From: Trebonia sp963759545
Lineage (GTDB): Bacteria; Actinomycetota; Actinomycetes; Streptosporangiales; Streptosporangiaceae
Direction: 5' to 3'
NCBI GenBank assembly: GCA_963759545.1
Contig: CAVXAB010000014.1
Location: 1 to 64,000, forward strand
DNA length: 64,000 nucleotides
Shown here: positions 8,699 to 18,224 of the stretch, piece by piece
How positions within the stretch are numbered: the first letter of the stretch is position 1
Layout of the letters: the number at the start of each line of letters is the position of its first letter
Position numbers and translations under genes: made by a program
Notes under the pieces: model-generated
The model's input: only the letters and a program-made list of their open reading frames with translations
Databases searched by the model: none
Told to the model about the DNA's origin: nothing

Positions 8699-10578
8699 AT
8701 GACACAGCCCCGGCTGCTCGGTGACAGATACGAGCTAGATGGTGTCGTCGGTCGGGGCGGCATGGCGGAGGTGTACCGGGCTCGGGACCTCCGGCTGGAC
8801 CGGACGGTCGCGATCAAGACCCTCCGTGCCGATCTCGCGCGCGACCAGACCTTCCAGGCGCGCTTCGGCCGCGAGGCGCAGTCCGCCGCGTCGCTGAACA
8901 ACCCGTCGATCGTCGCCGTGTACGACACCGGCGAGGACCTGTCGACCGGGGTGCCCGTCCCGTTCATCGTGATGGAGTTCGTGGACGGCCGGACGGTCAG
9001 GGACCTGCTGATCGAGGGCCACCGCCTGCTGCCTGAGCGGACCCTCGAGATCACCTCCGGCGTGCTGCGCGCTCTTGAGTACAGCCACCAGGCCGGCATC
9101 GTGCACCGGGACATCAAGCCAGGCAACGTCATGGTGACCCGCAACGGCGACATCAAGGTGATGGACTTCGGCATCGCCCGCGCGATGAGCGACGCCCAGG
9201 CCACCATGACGCAGACCGCGCAGGTGATCGGCACCGCGCAGTACCTGTCGCCCGAGCAGGCGCGCGGCGAGCGGGTGGACGCGCGGTCCGACCTGTACTC
9301 CACCGGCTGCCTCATGTACGAACTGCTCACCGGGCGCCCGCCGTTCACTGGTGACTCCCCGGTGGCGATCGCCTACCAGCACGTGCGGGAGAACCCGATC
9401 CCGCCGTCGCGGCTCGACCCGTCCCTGCCGCCGTGGGCCGACTCGATCGTGCTCAAGGCGATGGCCAAGTCGCCGAACGACCGGTATCAGAGCGCCGCGG
9501 AGATGCAGGCGGACATTCAGCGCGCCGCGTCCGGCATGCAGGTGGCCGCCGCGATGCAGCCGCCGACCCGCGTCGACTACTACGACCAGCAGCGTACCCA
9601 CCAGATGGGCCCGCAGACGATGATGGGCGTCGCGCCGACCACCGTGTCGCCGTACGAGCGGACCGGCTACCAGACCGGGTACCAGCAGCCCTACGGCAAC
9701 GGCGGCTACGACGGCGGTGGCCCGGAACAGCGGCGGGGCAGCCGCCGCTGGATCCCCTGGGTCATCTCCGGGCTCGTGGTGCTCGCCGCGATCATCGTGG
9801 CCGTCATCATGCTGAACAACGGTGGCGGCGGCGGGACGGCCAACGTCCCGCTCGTGAACGGCGAGACCTATGCCCAGGCCGCGACGCAGATCAAGGCCGC
9901 GGGACTGAACCCAGTGGAGAACAAGGAGCCAAGCTCGACCGTGAAGGCGGGCCTGGTGATCAGCACCAACCCGGACAACGGCAACAGCGTCGCCAAGAAC
10001 AGCACGGTGACCGTCAACGTCTCCACCGGCGCCGCGAACATCGCCCTGCCCAACCTGACGGGCAGCCAGGCGTCCCAGGCGGAGCAGCAACTGAAGACGC
10101 TCGGCTTCACCAACGTCACCCCGACGGTCGACGCGCAGTCGACGGCGCCCTCCGGCCAGGTCGACCACATGACACCGGCGCCGGGTAACTACCCGCCGAA
10201 CCAGCCGATCACGCTGTACGTGTCCGGCGGCGGCCAGCAAGGTGCCCAACGTGGTGAACCAGACCGCCGCCGAGGCACAGGCGATCCTGCGGCAGGACGG
10301 GTTCCAGGTGACGACGAACAGCACTCCGGCCCCGGCGAGCCAGATGGTCGCAGCCGGGAACCGTCTACAACCAGAACCCGGCCGCGAACCAGGTCGAGCC
10401 CAAGGGCACGCTGATCCAGATCTTCGTGCAGCCGCAGAACGCCACCTCGACGCCCACGCCGTCGGACACGAGCACCCCGACCGGCACGGCCACGCCGACA
10501 GGCGGCGGGACGCCCACCGACGGCGGGACGCCGACTAACACGCCAACCACAGGCGGCGGTGGCCTGGGCGGTCTCTAG
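8699..10578 (+). CDS. pknB: Ser/Thr protein kinase PknB with three PASTA domains (two frameshifts)
   Basis: ATG 8699 is preferred over GTG 8690 because GGAAGAG lies eight bases before it. The kinase domain (about residues 10-270) shows GRGGMAEVY, AIKTL, HRDIKPGN and DFGIARA; a membrane segment follows at about nt 9757-9815. Three external PASTA repeats begin near VPLVNGETYAQA, IALPNLTGSQAS and VPNVVNQTAAEA. The frame shifts by +1 near 10241 (extra G before GTGCCCAAC) and again near 10360; the restored frame ends in a Thr/Pro-rich tail at TAG 10576-10578. PknB senses lipid II or muropeptides and controls wall growth with PstP. Confidence 0.92.
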
Positions 10579-10723
10579 CGGACCACAGTCGTCAGCCCGT
10601 AGCGCGCCCATCTAGTCAGGATCGCGCGAGCAGCGCGTCGAGTCCAGTAAACTGCGGCTGCGTCAGGCCCCGGGCGATCAGTCCTTCCCGCGGAAGACTA
10701 ACAGTCCCGACAGGAGGTGCGCG

Positions 10724-10975
10724 GTGCCCAAGTCCCGCGTCCGGAAGAAGCCGGTCTACACGCCGCCGCCGACGCGGTCAGCGAGGCGCAAGGTTAGCCC
10801 GCCGTGGCTCGCGCCGACGATGATCGTCTGCTTCCTTGTCGGGCTCGCCTGGATCGCGCTGTACTACGTCACGCAAGCGGACATGCCGGTGCTGCGCTCG
10901 CTCGGCGGCTGGAACCTCGTCTGTGGTTTCGCGCTGATCGTGGCCGGCGTGGTGCTCGCCACGAAGTGGCATTAG
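10724..10975 (+). CDS. crgA: Cell division protein CrgA
   Basis: 83 residues from GTG 10724, with AGGAGG upstream. It begins MPKSRVRKKPVYTPPP, the conserved basic head of CrgA, then two membrane segments (about 27-47 and 62-82), ending at TKWH. CrgA interacts with FtsZ/FtsI/CwsA partners and restrains Z-ring formation in sporulating actinomycetes. It is encoded next to pknB in this family of genomes. Its stop overlaps the stop of the convergent rhomboid gene by two bases. Confidence 0.95.
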   Translation: MPKSRVRKKPVYTPPPTRSARRKVSPPWLAPTMIVCFLVGLAWIALYYVTQADMPVLRSLGGWNLVCGFALIVAGVVLATKWH

Positions 10976-11881
10976 CCGCCGAGCTGTGACGTCAGCTCGT
11001 GGCTGCGGAAGATGACCAGCACGACCATGATGGCGAGGATCGCGACCGCCGCCGCGACCTGGATGGCGGTCCGGTTCTTGCGCGGCGCGTAGGCGAAGGC
11101 CGCGGTGGTCAGCGCGCCGACGATCAGCCCGCCCACGTGGTCCTGCCAGGCGATCGTTGAGCGGTAGAAGAGGCTGAACGCCAGGTTGATCGCGATGATC
11201 GTGACGATACCGCGCACGTCGAGGCGCAGCTTCCTCGCGACCACGAACCAGGCGCCGAACAGGCCGAAGACCGCGCCGCTCGCGCCGAGCGCGATGACGT
11301 AGGACTGGCCGATGAGGAAGAACGCCACCCCGCCGCCGATGGCGCTCAGCAGGTAGACGGTGAGGAAGCGGACCCGGCCGAGCAGTTGTTCAAGACTGGG
11401 TCCTACCACGATGAGCGCCCACATGTTGAACAGGATGTCGAGGAAGCCAAGGCCGCCGAGCCCGGTGGCCGGCGGCAGGAACGCGGACGTGATCAGCCGG
11501 TACCACTGGCCTGCCGCGATGCCCTGCACTGGCCCGCCCGTGCTGAAGGGCGCGTAGCCGAGCAGCCCCCAGTCGTTGCCCAGGCTCGGCTTGGCCAGCT
11601 CGACGAGGAACAGCAGCGACGTTGATGCCGACCAGGGTCCAGGTCACGACGGCGGTGGTGACGGGCCGCCCGCCGAAGGCGGTCCTCGCCTGTCGGGTTC
11701 CCTGGCTCGCGTCGCGTACGCACTCCACGCACTGCTGCCCGACCGCCGCCTGGCGGAGGCAGTCGGGGCAGGCATGGCGACCGCACCGGACGCAGGAGAC
11801 CCAGGTCTCCCTGCCCGGGTGCCTGTAGCAGGTGGGGGGGACTTCCTGTCCGGCTGGGCTGGCCTGGTCCGGCGCGGTCAT
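10972..11881 (-). CDS. Rhomboid-family intramembrane serine protease with N-terminal zinc ribbon (one frameshift)
   Basis: The N-terminal part (ATG with first base 11881) has a B-box-like zinc motif: CYRHPGRETWVSCVRCGRHACPDCL. The membrane part contains the rhomboid catalytic serine motif GASGAVFG and the partner histidine in WQDHVGG. The frame breaks near 11613, where one extra G after GTCGCT separates the two parts; restoring it gives a continuous protein of about 300 residues with six or so membrane segments. Rhomboids cleave transmembrane segments; the substrate is unknown. The gene sits between crgA and the cyclophilin, a common actinobacterial order. Confidence 0.88.
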
Positions 11882-11902
11882 GAGGGGAATTACCGCCGTC
11901 TG

Positions 11903-12421
11903 CTAGCCGCGCTGGATGGTGACGGACTGGAGCACGACGTCGGTCACCGGACGGTCACCGGGGACGGTCTGCACGCGGCTGATGTTGTCCACCACGTCGG
12001 CGCCGCCGATGACCTCACCGAAGATCGTGTGCTTGCCGGTCAGCCACGGCGTGGGCACGGTGGTGATGAAGAACTGCGAGCCGTTGGTGCCGGGGCCCGA
12101 GTTGGCCATGGCGAGCAGGTACGGCTTGTCGAAGCGAAGGTCGGGGTGGATCTCATCGCCGAACTTGTAGCCGGGGCCGCCGGTGCCGTTGCCGAGCGGG
12201 TCGCCGCCCTGGATCATGAAGTTGGTGATCACCCGGTGGAAGATGGTGCCGTCGTAGAGCTTGTCCTTGCTCTTGGCCCGGGTCACCGGGTTGGTCCACT
12301 CCTTGCCGCCCTCGGCAAGCTCGACAAAGTTACGCACTGTCTTCGGCGCGTGGTCGGGGAACAGCCGGACAGTGACCGTCCCCTGCGTCGTCGTCAGCGT
12401 CGCGGTCAGTGCTTCGGTCAT
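11903..12421 (-). CDS. ppiA: Peptidyl-prolyl cis-trans isomerase, cyclophilin type
   Basis: 172 residues from ATG with first base 12421. Cyclophilin signatures are clear: YDGTIFHRVI, NFMIQGGDPLGNGTGGPGYKF with the catalytic Arg in FHRV, and TNGSQFFIT. No signal peptide, so it acts in the cytoplasm on prolyl bonds of folding proteins. The length equals that of the mycobacterial PpiA. It is downstream of nothing on its own strand and is transcribed divergently from the DUF5324 gene. Confidence 0.95.
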   Translation of the reverse strand: MTEALTATLTTTQGTVTVRLFPDHAPKTVRNFVELAEGGKEWTNPVTRAKSKDKLYDGTIFHRVITNFMIQGGDPLGNGTGGPGYKFGDEIHPDLRFDKPYLLAMANSGPGTNGSQFFITTVPTPWLTGKHTIFGEVIGGADVVDNISRVQTVPGDRPVTDVVLQSVTIQRG

Positions 12422-12584
12422 TTATGTGACTCCGGTTTTCATCGTGAGGCCGGACAGCCCGGCATTCGCCCTGTAGTAATCACCGTACCGGCTCCACCGG
12501 AGTGGCGTTCGGTCACGGCCCGATGATTGAACGCGCGATCGTTGGGAACCTTGAGCTACCGAGAGCCGACGAGGGGGTTACTCA

Positions 12585-13250
12585 ATGTCCTTCACAAGGA
12601 AGAAGACTGCTGATGTCAACACCAGCAGCACGGTCAAAGCCGCCAAGCGAGCTCAGAAGGCGAGCTCAGCCGCAGCCGCCAATGCCGCGAACGCGGCGCA
12701 GAACGCAGCGCTTACCGCACAGAACGCGGCGGGCATGGCCCAGGTAGTCGCGCAGAACGCCGCGGTGGTCGCGACGAACGCGGCGCAGACCGCAAGTGGT
12801 GCCGCTCAGACGGCCGCCGCCGGCGTGAGCAAGGGCGTCAAGCAAGGGGTCTACAGCGCCAGGAGCTGGGCGGCCCCGCGCCTCGAGACCGCCGCCGACT
12901 ACTGCTCGACGACGGTCGCGCCCAAGGTGTCGACCGCGCTGTACACCACCGCCCGCCAGGTCCGCCCGGTGGACACGACGAAGTCGAAGAGGTCCTCGAT
13001 GCTGACCTGGTCGGTGCTTGGCGCGGCGATTCTCGCCGCCCTTGGCGCCGCCGCGGCGGTGGCCCGCACGCGTTTCCGGGCGGAGATCGCGGCAGAAAGC
13101 GAGGAGGCGGACGAGGAAGCGCCCGCGGACTCCGCGGGCAGCCAGCAGGCGCCGGCCAGCCCGGACGGTACCCGGCCCGCGGCCGGGAAGCCCAAGGACC
13201 AGGACACTGAGACATCAGTGAATGGGCGGGTGACAGCGTCCGGATGGTAG
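12585..13250 (+). CDS. DUF5324-family membrane-anchored protein
   Basis: 221 residues. After a basic head comes an unusually Ala/Asn/Gln-rich stretch (about 20-85) in which AQNAA-like units recur; this is likely helical or coiled. One membrane segment (about 142-162, MLTWSVLGAAILAALGAAAAV) is followed by an acidic, Pro/Ala-rich tail. Actinobacterial DUF5324 proteins have this architecture and lie near ppiA and crgA. Function is unknown. The ATG follows GACGAGGGGGTTACTCA, a purine-rich ribosome site. Confidence 0.8.
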   Translation: MSFTRKKTADVNTSSTVKAAKRAQKASSAAAANAANAAQNAALTAQNAAGMAQVVAQNAAVVATNAAQTASGAAQTAAAGVSKGVKQGVYSARSWAAPRLETAADYCSTTVAPKVSTALYTTARQVRPVDTTKSKRSSMLTWSVLGAAILAALGAAAAVARTRFRAEIAAESEEADEEAPADSAGSQQAPASPDGTRPAAGKPKDQDTETSVNGRVTASGW

Positions 13251-13356
13251 CCGCGGGTAGCGGGTGATCTTCTGTCGCAGCAGATCACTTGACACCGTGC
13301 AGATGCACGTTCATTTTTTAATACGGGACCGCTGTTCCACTCCGGGGGAGGACGCC

Positions 13357-13581
13357 ATGACAGGGTGGGACGAGCGGATCGCGCAGCTAGAAGCGGAGTT
13401 TCCCGGGTGGCACATCTGGCGCAGCAATGCTGGCCGCTGGTGGGCCACCCGGACCGGTTCTGTCCTGCACCGCGAGGACCTGGGCACCGGACGCGTCATG
13501 ACGCTGGACTCCGACGACGAGCGGGGCCTACGTGACCAACTCGCCGGCCAGGTCACCCTCGATAGCCAGCTTGAGGCGTAA
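13357..13581 (+). CDS. Small conserved hypothetical protein (74 aa)
   Basis: ATG 13357 is chosen because GGGGGAGGA lies just upstream; the longer frame from 13264 has no ribosome site. The protein is rich in Trp and Arg (WDERIAQLEAEFPGWHIWRS, then GRWWATRTG) with an N-terminal helix. Short proteins with this FPGWHIWRS pattern are widespread in actinomycetes without assigned function. It is convergent with the ATPase gene downstream, with about 20 bases between the stops. Confidence 0.7.
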   Translation: MTGWDERIAQLEAEFPGWHIWRSNAGRWWATRTGSVLHREDLGTGRVMTLDSDDERGLRDQLAGQVTLDSQLEA

Positions 13582-13601
13582 CAGGAGCTACTCACAGCTG
13601 G

Positions 13602-16388
13602 TCATCTGGGATCGCCCTCCCCCGTGAGATAGCCGCACGGCCACTGGCAGTCGATGAAGGTCTCTGGCAGGGAGTCGAGCGTTCCCGCGGCCTCAAGCAG
13701 GGGACGGGCGGGCGACGCCGAAGACGATGTCGTCCGTCACTTCCGCGCCGAGCAGCCATTCCGGCTCGTCGGGCAGGCACAGCCAGGCGGAGCGCTCTGC
13801 TCGCGCGCGGATCGCCGCCGCGACGTGCGCGGCGAGGGCAGCCGGCCTGGCGATCCCCGGACGAGCGGCCACGGCCGCGTCGATCGCATGGGAGGCGGCG
13901 CACTGAGCCAGCCGCGCCGGCTGTGCCCGCAGGGCGGCGAGCGCGGCCGGCGTGGGCACCGGCATCGGCCAGCCCGTCAGGTGCGCGAGCACCGCGAGTT
14001 CCGACCACAGCCTGACCCACGAGACGGTGTCGAGCACCCGCTGCCCGCCGCGCATCTCCCGCAGCGTGCACGGCCGGGCCACGCATTCGCGGCCGCAACT
14101 GCCCGACCGGGGGCGCACCACCGCGCGGGCGTCGGCGGTGCGTGACGGGCGAAGCAGCCTCCCGTTCTGTACCATCTTCGACCTTTACCAACACGGGGAA
14201 GTCCATGCCGTCGGTGAAGACGGCCGCCTGTCCTGGTGGCAGGGTGACCAGGTAGCGGGACTGGTGCGGCGTGGCGTTCATCGTCGCGCCGACCGCCTCC
14301 CTGTCGTCGGCCGCGGGGAGCCGGTGGGTCACCTTCACCGCCGTGTTCTTGATGACGTCGGGCACCAGGCGGGCCGGGATCTGCTCGGCGATCACCAGGC
14401 CCTCCCCGTAGGCACGGATCTCCGCTAGCAGGCCGGCGAACAGCTCGACCGCGTGCGCGGCCGCGCCGGCCCCTCCCGCCCCGCCTGGCTCCTGGCGGCG
14501 CAGCAGCCGGTGTGCTTCCTCGACAACGGTCAGGTGCGCTAGGCCGGGCGCCCGGCCGGCGGTCCGGTGGGTCAGCCGCAGGTACTCGGCGAGCCTGATA
14601 AGCACGGTGCCCATGAGGAATGCCTTGTCCGCGTCGTCACCGACGTCCTCGATCTCAAGCACGACGTTCCCCCGCAGCAGCGCGCCGAAGTCGAGCGGGT
14701 GCCCGCCCTCGAGGAACCGCCCGGTCGTCCCGTGCCTGAGGCTGGCAAGCCGGACCCTGATGAAGCCGAGCACGTCGTCGGTGACCCGCTGGCTGTAGCC
14801 GATCTCGGCCACGACGCGCTCGGCCGCGCGCTGCAGTGACGTGAGCGTGGGATAGCAGGGATCACCCGGTGGGTAACCGCACGGCTCGCCGAGCGCCAGG
14901 TCCCAGCCCGCCTCCTCGTACACCCGGCCGAGTGCGGCGCTGAGCACCTGCGGAAATGGCTCCTCGGCCTGGAAGGAGGCGATGAACAGCGCCTTGACCA
15001 GGTCCGCGTGCGTCTGCAGCGGAAACCGGCCGCCCGCATCGTCAGCCGCGGGCTCGAGCGGGTTGAGCCCTGCCGCGATCGCGTCGGGCTCGCCCGGCCT
15101 GATCCTGATCACTTCCGTGCCTGGCAGCCGGCTTGCCATCAGCCGGTACTCGGCCTTGGCGGGCTCGACAACCAGCCAGGGGATGCCGCGCTTGGCGGCG
15201 GCCTCAAGGAGGCACCTGACGGTCTGCGACTTGCCGGCCCCGGTCGCGCCGCAGACGAACACGTGCCGGTTGAGCGAGTCGGTGGAAAGCGCGAACGGCC
15301 CGGCGGGCATCAGGTTCCTGTCGAGGACCTCGCCAAGCCGGATGCCGTCGCCCCGTGCACTGACCGGGACCCTCCTGCGTCACGTCGAAGTCCGGCCGCA
15401 GCGCGAAGCGCACCCCGGGAACCTCCGCGTCCGGCGGCCGGGCAAGCGCGGCGAGCAACTCGGTCGACCCGTAGAACGGCGTTGCGGCAATGCCGTCGCC
15501 GCCGGGCGGGGCGGCCGGCGCGGGCGACCCCGCCGTCCCCGCCGCCGCGCGCGAGTGGACGTGCGCCGGGCTCAGCGCATAGGGCAGCCCGCTGAGGTCC
15601 GTCGACGCGCAGAACAGCCCGGCGACCCGCGCGGCACTCACCTCATCGGCACCGCCCGCCAGCACGCTGATCCGCCAGAATCCGCCAGACCCGCCACGCA
15701 GCAACTCGGCATGCCGCTCCTTAAGCCGCCGCGCCTGCACCGCCCGCTCTGGAAACCGATCCGCCGAGCCCTCCGCAACCCGCTGCCGCACCCCCACATC
15801 CTCAGCCAGCGCCCGCAACTCCTCCTGAGCCACCGGCTCGGCAACCACCAGCCACCCGAACGCGCCGCTCCAACTCCCGAGCAGCCCCTCGTCAAGCGAG
15901 AGCCCAGGCCCCCGCTCCGCCCGCGAGCCGCCGCCGTCACTACCCTGCCCGCCCGGAGCGAGCAGCCCGTCACTAATCCCGGCGATCTCCCGCCAGCAAC
16001 CAAGCTCCCCCAAGAGCCCGGCAAGTTCATCTGCGGAAAGCGCCGTCCCCCGCGCCCCCGCGGGCAGCGACAACATCACCTCCGCGGACTTGTGATCCAC
16101 GCTACCGACAAGCGCGTCCCCAGCAGCAATAACCCGAACCGGCCCGCCCGCAGCAGCCCGCACCCAGCCAAACGCCACAGGCCGACCGTCAGACCCAGCG
16201 ATCCCCGCGTGATACGCCGCCACGAGTGCCGAGATGCGCTGCGCGCGGCCAGATTCCGCCACCTGCCGCGCCGACCCCGCATCCGCATGAGCGTCTTCCC
16301 TGCGAGGGATCTCACGGACGAGGTACCCCGTCAGGCCCGGGAGAGAAATATCAAGGCCGTCAAAACCAGTCCCGCTGCGAGCCACCAC
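13602..16388 (-). CDS. HerA/VirB4-like DUF87 ATP-binding protein (three frameshifts)
   Basis: Three frames join into one product of about 928 residues. The N-terminal part (from GTG first base 16388) is Ala-rich and of unknown fold. The middle carries a Walker A, CGATGAGKSQT, a VVEPAKAEYR strand, a Walker B-like VVEEAHRL, and an arginine-rich region, typical of the DUF87/HerA helicase-type ATPases. The C-terminal part ends in FIDCQWPCGYLTGEGDP before TGA at 13602-13604. Shifts (+1 each) lie near 15370, 14165 and 13700. It stands alone, without nurA, so a DNA-end-resection role cannot be assumed; a conjugation-like or stress role is equally possible. Confidence 0.75.
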
Positions 16389-16858
16389 GACACCTCACCG
16401 CCATGCCCGAGCCCGTGGGCGTAACCCACCGTCCACTACCAGACACGTAAGGCAGCAATGATTGGCTCACGGGTTTAACGGCAGCCGAGCCACGGCGGTG
16501 CGGGTGAGACTCTGGGTCACGGCGGCGCCTGCCGTGGCAAGGCGCGGCCTAATCGAAAGGAATTTTCATGATCATGTGGATTCCGCATCGTATTAGCTGC
16601 TGAATCCACATGATCATGGTCCGGGACGCGGAGCCACCCGGACAAACCGGACGGAACGGGCGCGCGGGCCCGGTGCGAAAGCCGGGAGCGCCTAGGTCAC
16701 CGGCATTGCGCGCTACACGCGCTTTTCTTCATGTTCACTAAGTCTTCACGTTGTACGGAATTTACCGGTTAACCGCCAAGGCAGCCAGGCGGGCGCAGTC
16801 CCACGTCAACCGAGAAGCGCCCCGCATGCGGAATCGCAGTAGATGGCGGGCGCAAGCC
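16389..16858. other. 470-bp gene-free interval
   Basis: No open frame here has coding character. It contains the shared upstream promoter space of the ATPase gene and copy 1 of a dispersed palindromic element. The stretch around 16710-16760 is AT-richer (TTCTTCATGTTCACTAAGTC) than the surroundings. Confidence 0.6.
16518..16662. repeat. Dispersed palindromic element, copy 1
   Basis: Structure: a small GC hairpin (CACGGC 16518-16523 / GCCGTG 16531-16536), the word GCGCGGCCTAATCGA, then a perfect 17-bp inverted repeat (16567-16583 and 16602-16618; core GTGGATTC / GAATCCAC) around an 18-base spacer, then a conserved right flank reading GGAGCC..CCGGACAAACCGGACG..AACGGGC. Copy 2 at 53170-53322 has the same order of parts. 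The flanks match about four bases in five, beyond what the palindrome alone would force. Confidence 0.75.
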
Positions 16859-18157
16859 TCAGTCGCCGAAGACCTGCTGCAGGTAGGGGTTGGCGAAGCG
16901 CCGTGACGGGTCAAGCGAGTCGCGAATGCGCAGGAAGTCAGCGAACCGGGGATACGCGGCACTCAAGTAGGAAGCGTCCCGAGTGTGCATCTTGCCCCAG
17001 TGGGGCCGCCCGCCAACCGACGTAGCGATCGACTCGAAGAGCCGGAAGTAGTCCGCGTAAGGCAGCCCGACGTACTGGTGGATCGCCACGTAGGCGGATT
17101 CGCGCCCGTAGGCGGTGGACAGCCAGACGTCATCCGCGGCGGCGACCCTGACCTCGACTGGGAACATGACGGGATCGGCCAGCCCCGTCACGCCTGCCCG
17201 CAACTCGGTGAGCACGTCGAGCAGGGACTCGCGGGGGACGGCGTACTCGGACTCCACGAACCTGACCCGGCGCGGCGTCACGAAGACTTCGTGCGACGGC
17301 GCCGAGTACGTCCGCTTCGACAGGGTGGCGGCGGCGAGCCGGTTCAGCGGCTTGATCGTCGCGGGCACCGCCCGTCCGGTCCTGCACAGCGCGCCGAAGG
17401 CGGCGTTCTCCATCACCTCGTACTCGAAGAACCGGCGCCAGCCGGGCATCGCGTCAGGCCCGTCCGCGCCGTTGATCCTGTTGTTCCGCTTGACGAGGGC
17501 GTTCTTGCCGTAGGGAAACCAGTAGAACTCGAAGTGGTCGTTGCCCGCCGCGAACTCGCCGAACCTGGCGAGCACCTCATCCAGTGCCATGGGCCGCTCG
17601 TCGGCGGCCAGCGTGAAGGCGGGTACGCACTGCAGCGTCACCGTGGAGAGCACGCCAAGCGCGCCCACGGACACGCGAGCCGCGCTGAACATGTCGGGGT
17701 TCTCATCGGCCGAGCAGGAGACGACGGACCCGTCGGCGAGCACCAGCTCAAGACCGATCACCTGGGTCGCGATGCCGCCGAGGCCCGCGCCGGTGCCATG
17801 GGTCCCGGTGGAGATCGCACCGGAGACCGTCTGCGCGTCGATGTCGCCGAGGTTCGCCATCGCCAGGCCCAGGGTGTCGAGCGTGGCGTTCAGTTCCTTG
17901 ATCGTGGTGCCGGAACGGACGGTGACAAGCGCGGAGTCCAGGTCCGCGGTTACCACGCCGGTCCAGCCGGACAGGTCGAGCGCGACGCCTGACGTCGCCG
18001 CGGCGGGGGTGAACGAGTGCCCGCTGCCGAGCGCCCGCACGGTCAGGCCCTCCTTGGCCGCGGCCGTGATGGCGTGCCCTATCTCTTCCGTGCTGCGCGG
18101 CCAGGACCGCCGTGCCGGGTCCGCGCTGGCCGTGCCTGCCCAGTTCTGCCAGGTCAT
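16859..18157 (-). CDS. FAD-linked D-arabinono-1,4-lactone oxidase-type oxidoreductase
   Basis: 432 residues from ATG with first base 18157; an ATG eight codons upstream is also in frame, but GATGGA sits correctly before the shorter start. The VAO-type FAD domain shows GSGHSFTP and TGTHGTG; the C-terminal ALO domain ends with the HWGKMH motif, which binds or orients the flavin in aldonolactone oxidases. It probably oxidises a sugar lactone or alditol using O2. It is divergent from a PLP aldolase/deaminase with about 67 bases between the starts, a pairing seen in streptomycetes; shared regulation is likely. Confidence 0.85.
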   Translation of the reverse strand: MTWQNWAGTASADPARRSWPRSTEEIGHAITAAAKEGLTVRALGSGHSFTPAAATSGVALDLSGWTGVVTADLDSALVTVRSGTTIKELNATLDTLGLAMANLGDIDAQTVSGAISTGTHGTGAGLGGIATQVIGLELVLADGSVVSCSADENPDMFSAARVSVGALGVLSTVTLQCVPAFTLAADERPMALDEVLARFGEFAAGNDHFEFYWFPYGKNALVKRNNRINGADGPDAMPGWRRFFEYEVMENAAFGALCRTGRAVPATIKPLNRLAAATLSKRTYSAPSHEVFVTPRRVRFVESEYAVPRESLLDVLTELRAGVTGLADPVMFPVEVRVAAADDVWLSTAYGRESAYVAIHQYVGLPYADYFRLFESIATSVGGRPHWGKMHTRDASYLSAAYPRFADFLRIRDSLDPSRRFANPYLQQVFGD

Positions 18158-18224
18158 TGGTCCATCTTCTCGATTTTTCATCCCAGTGGTCCGCTTTACT
18201 CAGCCGAGCGGTTACTGTTTCCGC

